This document shows, piece by piece, positions 7,941 through 15,602 of a DNA stretch of 38,811 nucleotides. Within the stretch, counting starts at the first letter, position 1. The number at the start of each line of letters is the position of its first letter. The stretch spans positions 1 through 38,811 of the forward strand of contig UQTR01000009.1 of the NCBI GenBank assembly GCA_900544065.1, written 5' to 3'. Source of the DNA: an uncultured Collinsella sp. (GTDB taxonomy: Bacteria; Actinomycetota; Coriobacteriia; Coriobacteriales; Coriobacteriaceae). The notes beneath the pieces are model-generated. The model did not search any database and had not been told where the DNA came from. It saw only the letters and a program-made list of their open reading frames with translations. Made by a program: the position numbers and the translations under genes.

Positions 7941-7986
7941 TTAAGTGTTCTCCTTGGTATGACGCTGGGCTAAATGGGCTGGGCCC

Positions 7987-8607
7987 TTAGGCCATACGGA
8001 TGGCGACGAGACCATTCTTGGCACCCGGGACAGCGCCCTTGACCAAGATGAGGTTCTGCTCGGCATCGATGCGGACAACGGAAAGGTTCTTGACGGTAAC
8101 GCGCTCGTTACCCATGTGACCGGCCATCTTGACGCCCTTGAGGACGCGCGCAGGATAGGCGCACTGACCGATAGAACCGGGGTGACGCTGGAAGTGAGAA
8201 CCATGCGTCATAGGACCGCGGCGCTGACCCCAGCGCTTGATGCGACCCTGGAAGCCCTTACCCTTGGAGGTACCGATGACGTCGACCTTCTCGACATCAG
8301 CGAAATCAGCGACGGTGACGACCTCGCCGACCTTGTGCTCCTCGCCGTTCTCGACGCGGACCTCACGAAGGAAGCGGACAGGCTCGACGCCGGCCTTGGC
8401 GAAGTGACCAGCCATGGGCTTGTTCACGTTCTTGGCCTTGATGTCGCCGAAACCGATCTGGACGGCGTCATAGCCGTCGGTTGCCTGAGTTTTAACCTGC
8501 GAGACAGCGCAGGGGCCAGCCTGGATGACCGTGACGGGAACGACGTTGTCGTCCTCGTCCCAAACCTGGGTCATGCCAATCTTGCGGCCGAGAATCATGC
8601 TGATCAA
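7987..8607 (-). CDS. rplC: 50S ribosomal protein L3
   Basis: L3 is an early assembly protein near the peptidyl-transferase centre. The 206-residue product contains GRKIGMTQVWDED and the FQGRIKRWGQRRGPMTHGSHFQR segment. I keep the TTG start at 8607 (MISMILG) because related L3 proteins start MI-x-x-ILG and because other ribosomal-protein genes in this window also use TTG. The ATG at 8598 is the alternative, and neither has a strong ribosome-binding site. It is the first gene of this block; rpsJ, its usual upstream partner, lies 24 kb away. Confidence 0.95.
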   Translation of the reverse strand: MISMILGRKIGMTQVWDEDDNVVPVTVIQAGPCAVSQVKTQATDGYDAVQIGFGDIKAKNVNKPMAGHFAKAGVEPVRFLREVRVENGEEHKVGEVVTVADFADVEKVDVIGTSKGKGFQGRIKRWGQRRGPMTHGSHFQRHPGSIGQCAYPARVLKGVKMAGHMGNERVTVKNLSVVRIDAEQNLILVKGAVPGAKNGLVAIRMA

Positions 8608-8614
8608 GATATGA

Positions 8615-8639
8615 TCCCAACTCTCGCGTGGTCTTGGGA
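8615..8639 (-). promoter_or_regulatory. Hairpin just upstream of the rplC start
   Basis: TCCCAA (minus strand, 8634-8639) can pair with TTGGGA (8615-8620), which contains the only GGGA-like ribosome-binding candidate for rplC. The pairing could limit translation initiation. The stem is only 6 bp. Confidence 0.3.
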
Positions 8640-8703
8640 CAATGCGTACACCACCGAGCGTACGCCCCTAGAGGACCACTACTTACACGACGTGCTCCCC
8701 AGT

Positions 8704-8731
8704 CTTGTATTGCGTCCGGACTACCTGACAA
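8704..8731 (-). promoter_or_regulatory. Candidate promoter for the rplC operon
   Basis: On the minus strand TTGTCA (8726-8731) and TACAAG (8704-8709) are separated by 16 bp, a plausible housekeeping promoter, giving a leader of about 90 bases before rplC. The 26-bp shared motif lies about 60 bp further upstream. Confidence 0.45.
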
Positions 8732-8791
8732 CCCTATTAAGCAGGCATTTTGTCCAGCCAGAATACTCCCCTGGTTACACACAGCTGTTTA

Positions 8792-8817
8792 GTATACACG
8801 GGTGCGGGCGTATCCAT
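8792..8817 (-). promoter_or_regulatory. 26-bp conserved motif upstream of rplC
   Basis: This is the partner of the site at 6927-6952 (23/26 identical). In the plus orientation it reads GTATACACGG, six variable bases and GGGCGTATCCAT. Its position upstream of the operon's first gene and recurrence before rplB suggest a shared regulatory role. Confidence 0.45.
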
Positions 8818-8876
8818 CGAGATTCATATTTCACTCACATTGTTTACGCAGGTAAAGTGCGTGGAGTCGCCTGGGG

Positions 8877-8921
8877 CCGGCAGAGCGGCGGCGAAATATA
8901 TTAAGGTTGCTGCTCTGCCGG
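8877..8921. repeat. 10-bp inverted repeat at the island boundary
   Basis: CCGGCAGAGC (8877-8886) is repeated inverted as GCTCTGCCGG (8912-8921) around a 25-base spacer. It lies immediately outside the left direct repeat, between the rplC leader and the accessory block. Function unknown. Confidence 0.5.
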
Positions 8922-8925
8922 GCTT

Positions 8926-8991
8926 GGGAGACGACACGTTGACGCCTGCTTAACTCTGCTCGCTCAGGCTAAAGACTTTGTTGGGGATCCA
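8926..8991. repeat. Left direct repeat bracketing the accessory block
   Basis: This copy matches 20477-20542 in the same orientation with only a few mismatches. It carries the 3' end of the histidine-phosphatase gene, its stop and the GTGTCGTCTCCC start region of the neighbouring agaS-like gene. Weaker similarity, interrupted by a deletion of roughly 75 bp, continues to about 9130. Confidence 0.85.
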
Positions 8992-9135
8992 CTATTTGTT
9001 GGAGGGTGAATTTGCTTTGAAGCGGTTTGCCTTCCGCCTGTGGCTTTTTTGAATTGGCGGCTGACGCTGCCGCGACTTATTGCCAAGAGGACTTCAACAC
9101 CATCGGCGCTCATGAGACGAGCGGGACACGGCGAC
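8964..9135 (-). pseudogene. Histidine-phosphatase C-terminal remnant (duplicate of 20520-21140)
   Basis: The minus strand reads LMSADGVEVLLAISRGSVSRQFKKA, aligning with LMSADDVETVLAVSHGSASRQFIKA of the intact phosphatase at 20520-21140. The conserved SHG histidine is Arg here. About 75 bp are deleted before the shared C-terminal end (DPQQSL in the intact gene), and no N-terminal RHG region exists. It is a decayed partial duplicate at the left edge of the accessory block. Confidence 0.8.
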
Positions 9136-9206
9136 CTCCTCAAGGCAGAAGAGGAAGGCCCGCGCTCCAGCTCCATTATCGCGGCATCCCGTTTCGGGGC
9201 GAAGAA

Positions 9207-10004
9207 CTAGAGCACCGAGAACCGGATGAAATTGTACGTGCAGATCACGATGATGAGCACGAGGGCGAACACGTAGAGCTTATCGACCGCCGCCGAGTCC
9301 ATCCGGCGCAGCAGGCGGCGCCCCACGACCGACCCAAGCACCGCCATCGCCGCCATGCCCAGCAGGACCACGGGGAGGAACGCGGGCACGCTGCCCGTGG
9401 CCAGCGTGTAGATGAGGCTCGCCGTCTGCGAGAACGCGATGATGAACAGCGACGCCTGCGCGGCGGGCTTGCTCTCCATGGCGAAGAAGAAGACGAGGAT
9501 GGCCAGGTTGAAGGGGCCGCCGCCGATGCCGAGGAAGGACCAGCACGCCCCGGCGCAGAACCCTATGAGCGCCTGCGCCCACGCATTCTCGAGCTTGAGG
9601 CCCTTGATGCGCGCCTTGTTGAGCGTGTAGGCCAGCACGAGGACGGCGAGCACGATGAGCACGGCGGCCTGGACCGCGCCGACGAGCTCGGCGTCGGGGA
9701 ACACGGACCCCAGCCGGTTGAACAACATCTTGCCGATCACGCCGCCCACCGCGGAGCTGACGGCGATGGGCGACATCGCCCGCGCGTCGATATCAGACTG
9801 CCCGCTCGCCGCGTTCTGCGCGAGCGTGGAGAGCGACATGATGAGCACCGACATGCTCGAGAGGAAGCTCACCGTGCTCACGCTCATGACGTTCATCGCG
9901 TCGACCACGGGCTTGATGATCACGCCGCCGCCGATGCCACAGAGCGGCCCCAGAAGCGACGCCAGGAAGCATACCGCGAAGACCAAGATGTATTGAGGAC
10001 CCAT
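9207..10004 (-). CDS. TSUP (TauE/SafE) family permease, candidate sulfate/sulfite exporter
   Basis: This is a 265-residue integral membrane protein with about eight hydrophobic segments. It shows the two family half-repeats: GPLCGIGGGVIIKPVVDAMNV near residues 19-39 and SFLGIGGGPFNLAI near 156-169. Known TSUP proteins move sulfite, sulfonates or other organosulfur anions, mostly outward. The start ATG at 10004 has AGGAG 9 bases upstream. It lies downstream of, and in the same direction as, two sulfatase genes, so I infer it removes sulfate or a related anion released in the cytosol. The link is by position only; about 230 bp and a pseudogene separate it from the sulfatase operon, so it may have its own promoter. 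Confidence 0.85.
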   Translation of the reverse strand: MGPQYILVFAVCFLASLLGPLCGIGGGVIIKPVVDAMNVMSVSTVSFLSSMSVLIMSLSTLAQNAASGQSDIDARAMSPIAVSSAVGGVIGKMLFNRLGSVFPDAELVGAVQAAVLIVLAVLVLAYTLNKARIKGLKLENAWAQALIGFCAGACWSFLGIGGGPFNLAILVFFFAMESKPAAQASLFIIAFSQTASLIYTLATGSVPAFLPVVLLGMAAMAVLGSVVGRRLLRRMDSAAVDKLYVFALVLIIVICTYNFIRFSVL

Positions 10005-10235
10005 CCGAACAAGCTCCTATCGATCGAGCAACACCCTATGCAACGAATTGCAAGCGTTCGTATCATTCAAAACCGCAGCGTATGGTTGTGGACTTTTACA
10101 TATCTCGAACGCTGCTGCGCGATATGTCCCTATTTACGCCGCTCATGCGGAGCACCGTTGCGCCAAGGGCTAGGCGTCCCCGCCAATCTGCCTGCCGAGT
10201 CCATCAATGGCCCGCGCACCGTCTCGACACGCCGC
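10005..10235. other. Intergenic region upstream of the TSUP permease gene
   Basis: This 231-bp stretch has no credible gene. Close to the permease start the minus strand contains TTGCAA and GCATAGG, which could be part of a promoter, but the match is weak. The rest is probably leftover DNA from the decayed TSUP copy next to it. Confidence 0.35.
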
Positions 10236-10487
10236 TAGTAGTTAGCGAAGTAATCCTGGTTGAAGATGCACGCGTAGACGACGTCGAGCAGCAGCGCGGT
10301 GGAAACGCTCATGGCGAAGTGCCCGATGTTGTCCTCGCGGTGCATCCGGACAGGAAGTTGATGGTCGCCACGTCGGCGACACCCACGGCGTCCATCACGG
10401 GCTTAATGATGATGCCCCGCCGACACCGCAGATGGCACTGATGGTAGAGGCGAAAAACGCAATGGCGAATACGATTGCTAGCATATG
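10236..10487 (-). pseudogene. Second TSUP permease remnant, frameshifted and internally deleted
   Basis: From ATG 10487 the minus strand reads MLAIVFAIAFFASTISAICGVGG. A one-base slip is then needed to read GIIIKPVMDAVGVADVATINFLSG, which parallels the start of the intact permease (GIGGGVIIKPVVDAMNVMSVSTVSFLSS). After that the sequence jumps, in another frame, to a hydrophobic tail REDNIGHFAMSVSTALLLD ending at TAG 10236. The central and second half-repeat are missing. The tail is not clearly TSUP and could come from another membrane protein. It suggests the locus once held two tandem permeases. Confidence 0.7.
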
Positions 10488-10519
10488 AAGCCTAGCATAT
10501 GAAGCGCCTAGACTCTTCC

Positions 10520-11131
10520 CTACTTGTCAGGCATGGCTGCTGCGAGCGTCCGCTCAGCGCGCTCGCAATAGGACGCGGCGCGCCCCTCGTCACCCTTGTT
10601 CTCGTACTGAACCGAGAGCATCTGGCAGAGCAGGGCCTCTTCCATGCCAGCCGCCTCCGACAACGCGCGCTCCATCTCGTCGATATAGGCATACGAGCCC
10701 TTGAGGAAGACGTCATAGGTGCGACGGTCGGCACGCGCAGCCTCGCGATCACCGTGCTCCTCGAGGTAGGAGAGCACCTCGCGTGCGTGGGGCTCATCCC
10801 CGATCTCCACGTAGAAGGAGAACGCCTTTGCCGCCAGCGCGAGTGTCTGCTCCTCGCTCATCTTGAGCGAACCCATCTCGCGGATGATGCGCTCGGATGC
10901 CTCGACGTCATCCATGGCAAGAGCTGCGTTCAAGCGCATGAAAAGCACGTTGTACTTGGGGTACAGCACGCTAGTGAGCGGGCGGTTCAGGACCTTGAGG
11001 TAGTTGTTGAGGTCGCCCTCGCGCAGGTACGCCTCGAGCTTGGCGAAGGTTGTGCGCTTTTGGACCTCCATGTAAATGGTGAACCCGACCGCAACCACTA
11101 CGACCACAATGCCGATCGTCTTCATATCCAT
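10520..11131 (-). CDS. Membrane-anchored helical-repeat protein of unknown function
   Basis: I do not recognise a named family. The 203-residue product has one N-terminal membrane segment (about residues 4-21, TIGIVVVVVAVGFTIYMEV), then a soluble alpha-helical region. Its spaced Ala/Leu/Tyr pattern resembles TPR-type repeats (for example LNAALAMDDVEASERIIREMG and AKAFSFYVEIGDEPHAREVLSYL). It starts 15 bp after the sulfatase at 11147-12631 with AAAGG upstream, so it is probably the last gene of the PTS/sulfatase transcript. A scaffold role in the membrane is possible but unproven. Confidence 0.75.
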   Translation of the reverse strand: MDMKTIGIVVVVVAVGFTIYMEVQKRTTFAKLEAYLREGDLNNYLKVLNRPLTSVLYPKYNVLFMRLNAALAMDDVEASERIIREMGSLKMSEEQTLALAAKAFSFYVEIGDEPHAREVLSYLEEHGDREAARADRRTYDVFLKGSYAYIDEMERALSEAAGMEEALLCQMLSVQYENKGDEGRAASYCERAERTLAAAMPDK

Positions 11132-11146
11132 GGATAGGCCTTTCTC

Positions 11147-12631
11147 TTAACGTTGGAGGCGCGAGGGCCGGGGGCGCTCAAGCATAACGGCGGGCGCACG
11201 TCCCGCCACCAACTCGCCGTCACGAACATATCCCTCTTCGCGACCAGCGAGCTCCTCAATCAGGCAGGCACGGAGCACGGCGATGCGCGCGGCGCGCTTC
11301 GGAGCGTCGATGAGGTCGTGCTCCTCACGCGGATCGGCGTCCAGGTCGAAATACTGCTCCACCCCGGTCCGTGTGAACCAGATGTACTTGTCATGCGGGG
11401 TCACGATCCACTGGTTGGACTGCTCGCGGCTGCCGCTGTGCTCGCCGTGCAGGTATGCACGGTTCAGCGGCGCGGCGCCGGTAAGCTCGCCCATGAGCGA
11501 GGCGCCCTCCACGCCCTCGGGCACGGGCAGGTCGCACGCCTCGAGGATGGTGGGCATAAGGTCCATGAGTTCCACCGTGCTCTCGCTTACGCCGCGAACG
11601 CGCTCGCCGCCCGGCACATCGACGTTTTTGCCCACGTGCACGATGAAGGGGATGCGCGCGGAGCCCTCGTAGGGCAACACCTTGCGAAAGAGACTGTGGT
11701 CAAAGAGCATCTCGCCGTGGTCGGAGCAGAACACGATCACGGTGTCGTGGTAGGTCTCGTCGTTCTCGAGCGCCGTGATGAGCCGGCCGATCTGGTGGTC
11801 CATATGTGTGATGCAGGCATAATAGCCCGCCATGGCCTCGCGGCGCAGCTCGGCGTCGCGGCAGCCGTGCACGCTGTCCAAGATCATGCCATCGCGCTCG
11901 GTGGCATCGGCGTCATCCCAATCGCCAGCGGCAGGCGCGCGCAGCTCCATGTCGCGGTACAGATCGAAGTAGGTCTGCGGCGCGTCGAAGGGCGGGTGGG
12001 GCCGCACGAAGCTCGTCATGAGGAAGAACGGGCGCGTGCGATCGCGGGTCTCCAAAAAGCGGATGGACTCGTCCACCACCCAGTTGGTGGGGTGCAGGCG
12101 CTCCTCGTAGGCCCAGGGATGGGTGATCCAGGAGTTGTTCTCAACGCCCGAACCGTTCACGTCGGCGAATTCGCCCAGTTCATTTTTGAGGAAGCGCATG
12201 TAGTCGTCGGAGACGTTCTGGTGCATCCAGTACGGCAGGTTCGCCTTGCGGTAGTGGCCGATGTAGCCGTCATGCAGGCGCATGTGCTCGAAGCCGCAGC
12301 CCAAACGCGGCGGATGCACGTGCATCTTGCCTACCACGGCGGTCTGGTAGCCGCCGTCGCGCATCTCCTGCGCGAGCATATGGTCGTACTCCCACGCGAT
12401 ACCGTCCTGGTAACCCACGCGGCCCGTGCCCGCGGGCGTCTTGCCGCAAAAGAGGGCGGCGCGCGCCGGGATGCAACTCGGGCAGGCGGAGTAGGCGTTC
12501 TCGAACAGCATGCCGTCGGCGGCGAGCGTGTCCAAGTAGGGCGTCTGCACGTCCGGATGGCCGTCGATACCCAGGCAGTCGCCGCGCATCTGGTCGCACA
12601 TGATAAGGAGAACGTTGGGTTGCTGGGGCAT
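11147..12631 (-). CDS. Cys-type sulfatase (formylglycine-dependent), cytosolic
   Basis: This is a sulfatase of the alkaline-phosphatase superfamily (about 494 residues). The motif CIPAR (Cys53 to Arg57) is the C-x-P-x-R signature in which Cys is oxidised to formylglycine. Asp13 in the N-terminal LLIMCDQMRGD strand and the later FCSDHGEML segment supply metal ligands. I start at ATG 12631 (MPQQPNVLLIMCD) because GGAG lies just upstream; an in-frame GTG at 12649 would add six residues. No signal peptide is present, so it should act inside the cell on imported substrate. The maturase for Cys-type sulfatases is encoded immediately upstream. The precise sulfate ester is unknown; sulfated hexosamine is the best guess from the PTS context. 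Confidence 0.92.
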   Translation of the reverse strand: MPQQPNVLLIMCDQMRGDCLGIDGHPDVQTPYLDTLAADGMLFENAYSACPSCIPARAALFCGKTPAGTGRVGYQDGIAWEYDHMLAQEMRDGGYQTAVVGKMHVHPPRLGCGFEHMRLHDGYIGHYRKANLPYWMHQNVSDDYMRFLKNELGEFADVNGSGVENNSWITHPWAYEERLHPTNWVVDESIRFLETRDRTRPFFLMTSFVRPHPPFDAPQTYFDLYRDMELRAPAAGDWDDADATERDGMILDSVHGCRDAELRREAMAGYYACITHMDHQIGRLITALENDETYHDTVIVFCSDHGEMLFDHSLFRKVLPYEGSARIPFIVHVGKNVDVPGGERVRGVSESTVELMDLMPTILEACDLPVPEGVEGASLMGELTGAAPLNRAYLHGEHSGSREQSNQWIVTPHDKYIWFTRTGVEQYFDLDADPREEHDLIDAPKRAARIAVLRACLIEELAGREEGYVRDGELVAGRAPAVMLERPRPSRLQR

Positions 12632-12732
12632 AGGGAACTCCAAACTCACGGGAACGGGATGAAGATTGAGTGGTCAAGGCGGGAGGGGCGCAGAGCCCCA
12701 CACAACTACGACGAGGCAAAACCCGGGCAGGA

Positions 12733-13833
12733 TCAGCGCCGCGTGAACATGCGAGCCACGTGCTGCAGGCCGGGATAGGCGTACTCCAAAAACTCACGCA
12801 GCCCGCAGTAGCCCGCATCGTAATAGGCGATGTTCAGGCGCTTGCAGTTGCGATGGCAAATGCCCTCAAAGGGGCAATCGGCGCACCGCGCGCAATCGCG
12901 ACGCGGCTCGTTCAAAAACATGCGCATGGTCTCACAGGTCGCCATTGCCTCAAGGGAATCGACGCGAATATCGCCCACGCGGTACTCATCCAGCGCATAG
13001 AAGTCGCACGGATACACCGAACCGTCGCTTTCCACCACGAACTGCGGAGCGCAGCGGCCGAGCATACCGCACTGCGACGGAAACTGCCCGAGCGCCATCT
13101 GCATGACGTTCTCGAACAGCCAGATGCTCACATAGCGCCCAGCACCGAGCTCGCGCCACCACAAGTCGAACAAGCGGCGGTAGAACGAGGAGAAGGCACG
13201 CGGGTCGAGCGAGAACGTGTCCCGCTCATCGTCGAGGCCCGGCAGGCACGGGATGAACTGGATATGGGTGATCTTCTCCTGCTTGATGAAGGAGAAGACG
13301 CGCTGTGGATGCGCCGCCATCTGCGAGGTGAGGACCGAGAGTATGTTGACGTCCACGCCGCGCTCGCGCAGCAGGCGAACGCCGCTCATGACGCGCGCGT
13401 ACGTAGCGGCACCGTGCGCATCGGGACGCATCGAATCGTGCAGGTCGCGATAAGCGTCAACCGAGACTCCGATGAGGAACCCGTGCTCGCGGAAGAACTC
13501 GGCCCATTCCTCTTCGATCAGGTAGCCGTTGGTCTGCAACGCCCAGCTCACCCGCTGGTTCTCACGGCGCTCCTCCACCCGCGCGACGAACGAATGGAAG
13601 AAGTCAAGGCCGGCCAGGGTGGGCTCGCCGCCCTGGAAGGCGAAAGAAATGTGCGCATCACTCGCCACGGCGAGTGCACGGTCGATGATGGCACTTGCCA
13701 CGTCTTCGCCCATGACGCGGGCGCTCCGCTCCTCGCGATGAGCAGCGACATCGCAGTAAAAGCAGTACCTGCACCGCATGTTGCAAGCACTCGATGCCGG
13801 TTTTATCAAAAAGCCAATATGCTTCGCGCACAT
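12733..13833 (-). CDS. Anaerobic sulfatase-maturating enzyme (radical SAM/SPASM)
   Basis: This enzyme oxidises the active-site Cys (or Ser) of sulfatases to formylglycine using SAM and iron-sulfur clusters. The radical SAM motif is C-x3-C-x2-C at Cys17, Cys21 and Cys24 (CNMRCRYC), followed by the GGEPTL SAM-binding motif. The C-terminal SPASM region has CGMLGRCAP, YPCDFY and CARCADCPFEGICHRNC, enough cysteines for two auxiliary clusters. I choose ATG 13833 over the GTG at 13854 because AAGGGGGG lies 8 bases upstream; the product is then 366 residues, typical for anSME. Its position between two Cys-type sulfatase genes, both reading the same way, strongly supports the assignment. Confidence 0.93.
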   Translation of the reverse strand: MCAKHIGFLIKPASSACNMRCRYCFYCDVAAHREERSARVMGEDVASAIIDRALAVASDAHISFAFQGGEPTLAGLDFFHSFVARVEERRENQRVSWALQTNGYLIEEEWAEFFREHGFLIGVSVDAYRDLHDSMRPDAHGAATYARVMSGVRLLRERGVDVNILSVLTSQMAAHPQRVFSFIKQEKITHIQFIPCLPGLDDERDTFSLDPRAFSSFYRRLFDLWWRELGAGRYVSIWLFENVMQMALGQFPSQCGMLGRCAPQFVVESDGSVYPCDFYALDEYRVGDIRVDSLEAMATCETMRMFLNEPRRDCARCADCPFEGICHRNCKRLNIAYYDAGYCGLREFLEYAYPGLQHVARMFTRR

Positions 13834-13872
13834 GGCACATACCCCCCTTCGCACAGGCTAGCCCTCACTCAT

Positions 13873-13917
13873 CGGGCCGGAAACCACCTCCTTACCCGAG
13901 GCGGCGCATCCGGCCCG
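13873..13917 (-). promoter_or_regulatory. Intercistronic hairpin between sulfatase 2 and anSME genes
   Basis: CGGGCCGGA (13873-13881) pairs with TCCGGCCCG (13909-13917) around a 27-base loop that contains AAGGAGG. There is no T-tract. It may stabilise or cut the polycistronic mRNA. Confidence 0.4.
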
Positions 13918-13936
13918 CACAATCACCGCATGAATC

Positions 13937-15433
13937 TTAGGCCAAGCCCAGGCGCTCCTTTTGCTCGGCCGGGGACTCATGCTCCTCCAGGCCGCGCAGC
14001 AGCAGGTCAATCATGCGCTGTTCGGCGTGGTCGTCCTTGCCGGCGAGATTATTAACCTGGCCGTAGTCACTCTCAAGGTCGAACAGCATCGTCTGCTCGA
14101 CCTCGGCGAGCGGCGTGGCTCCCTCGATCTGGGCCGGCTTCTTACAGGGGATCTTGAACAGCGGGTACTTGGTGCGTTTGAAGTAGCGGCCACACTCAAT
14201 CTCCTCCGGGCAGTCCGAACCCATCTTTTTGCGGATGGTGTGCGGCAGTGCGGTGTACTCGAAGCACGGCTGGTTGCCGGCGACCGGCGCGCGGAAGTAG
14301 GTGTAGCGGCCGTCGGTGACGTTGACGGTCATGGCGTGCACGCCGTACAGGGCGTAGCCACGCGTGGGCGCGTCAGCATCCGTCATGAGCGGCACGAGGG
14401 AGGTGCCGCACACATCTGCGGGAATCTCGCAGCCGTGGGCCTCAAGCACCGTGGGCATGATGTCGATTGCCTGAGTGAGCTGGCGGGCATGCTCGCCGGC
14501 GCGGGCGTTACCCGGGAAGTGCACAATGAACGGCAGATGCGCGAGCTCGTTATACAGGTGCATGTAGTTTTTGCCCATGTAGTCGCGCTCGCCCAGGAAA
14601 TAGCCGTGGTCGGTGGTGACCATGACCATGGTATCGTCCAGCATCCCGCGCTCCTCGAGCTTGTCGATGAGCCTACCAAACCAGCGGTCGGTCATGGTGA
14701 CGAGGGCCTTGTAGCGGCGCTGCAGGTAGTCCTCCGCGCCCTTGTTGACGTCGGTGGCGGAGACGCGCTTGTACTCAGGAATCTCGAAGTAGTCGCGGTC
14801 GAGCTCGCCAGTGCCGCCGTACATCTCCATGTACTTGTCGGGCACATCGAAGGGCTCGTGCGGGTCGAAGGCCTCAACCATAAGGAAGAAGTCGTCGGCC
14901 CCAGCATTGCCGTCGATCCAGTCGCAGGCGGACTGGAAGGTCTTGGGGCTCGGCATGTCCTCTTCGTTGGGCCAGAGCTGACGGTTCTTCTGGTACTGCT
15001 CGCGCACGCGCCCGTAGAAGGTCTCGGGCATGTTATTCGGCTCATCGATGCGGCTGACCCACGGGTCGCCCTCCTGGCCGCGGTAGTAATCCCAGGTGTT
15101 GAACTCCTGGAGGTAGCCCTCGCCACCGGTGCGTAGGTAGTGGCAGTGGTCGGTGGTGATGTGGCAGAAGTTGCCGTTCGCGCGCAGGCAGGCCGGCAGC
15201 GTCACATCGAAGGGCTCGATGGGGCCCCAGGGGCGCTCGAGGAAGTTGTAGCGACCGGTGAGGATGTCGCGGCGGGCAGGCATGCAGGGAGCCGAGCCGA
15301 TCCAGTGGTTGTCGAACACGCAGGAACGCTCGGCAAAGGCATCGAGATTGGGGGTCTGGACGTCGGTTGCGGGGTTGTAGCACGACAGGACGTCGCGACG
15401 CAGAGTATCCATGAGCACGAGGACGGTTCTCAT
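13937..15433 (-). CDS. Second Cys-type sulfatase, cytosolic
   Basis: This is another formylglycine sulfatase, 498 residues from ATG 15433 (MRTVLVLMDTLRRDVLSCYN). That start sits 5 bases after AGGA, whereas the longest open frame to 15538 begins with unrelated residues. The catalytic motif is CMPAR (Cys50 to Arg54). Asp9 and Asp14 in the first strand and TTDHGYFLGE near residue 220-230 fit the metal site. It lacks a signal peptide. It is only loosely similar to the sulfatase at 11147-12631, so the two probably attack different sulfate positions. It lies 169 bp after the PTS EIID gene, with a strong hairpin in the gap. Confidence 0.92.
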   Translation of the reverse strand: MRTVLVLMDTLRRDVLSCYNPATDVQTPNLDAFAERSCVFDNHWIGSAPCMPARRDILTGRYNFLERPWGPIEPFDVTLPACLRANGNFCHITTDHCHYLRTGGEGYLQEFNTWDYYRGQEGDPWVSRIDEPNNMPETFYGRVREQYQKNRQLWPNEEDMPSPKTFQSACDWIDGNAGADDFFLMVEAFDPHEPFDVPDKYMEMYGGTGELDRDYFEIPEYKRVSATDVNKGAEDYLQRRYKALVTMTDRWFGRLIDKLEERGMLDDTMVMVTTDHGYFLGERDYMGKNYMHLYNELAHLPFIVHFPGNARAGEHARQLTQAIDIMPTVLEAHGCEIPADVCGTSLVPLMTDADAPTRGYALYGVHAMTVNVTDGRYTYFRAPVAGNQPCFEYTALPHTIRKKMGSDCPEEIECGRYFKRTKYPLFKIPCKKPAQIEGATPLAEVEQTMLFDLESDYGQVNNLAGKDDHAEQRMIDLLLRGLEEHESPAEQKERLGLA

Positions 15434-15542
15434 TGGCATCCTTTCGATAGTTGGATTTGCCAGATGGCGATACGCCAAAGGCACATGGGCATAATGGAGC
15501 GCACCCCGATCGCGCACGATGGAGAGCACATGAGACAACGAG

Positions 15543-15570
15543 GCCCGCGCCCGGCATGCGGGGCGCGGGC
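15543..15570 (-). terminator. GC hairpin between PTS EIID and sulfatase genes (partial terminator or processing site)
   Basis: GCCCGCGCCC (15543-15552) and GGGCGCGGGC (15561-15570) form a perfect 10-bp stem with an 8-base loop. The following minus-strand bases CTCGTTGTC are only moderately T-rich. It could reduce sulfatase expression relative to the PTS genes. Confidence 0.5.
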
Positions 15571-15602
15571 ATCAAACGATTTGCCTTTTGATAAGCTCGC
15601 GA

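Noticed and set aside
9027..10238. 403-codon plus-strand frame opposite the TSUP permease
   Set aside because: Arg/His/Asp-rich antisense of a hydrophobic membrane protein; not a gene.
11153..12778. 541-codon plus-strand open frame opposite the sulfatase
   Set aside because: Antisense shadow of a sulfatase with clear catalytic motifs; no ribosome-binding site or recognisable domain.
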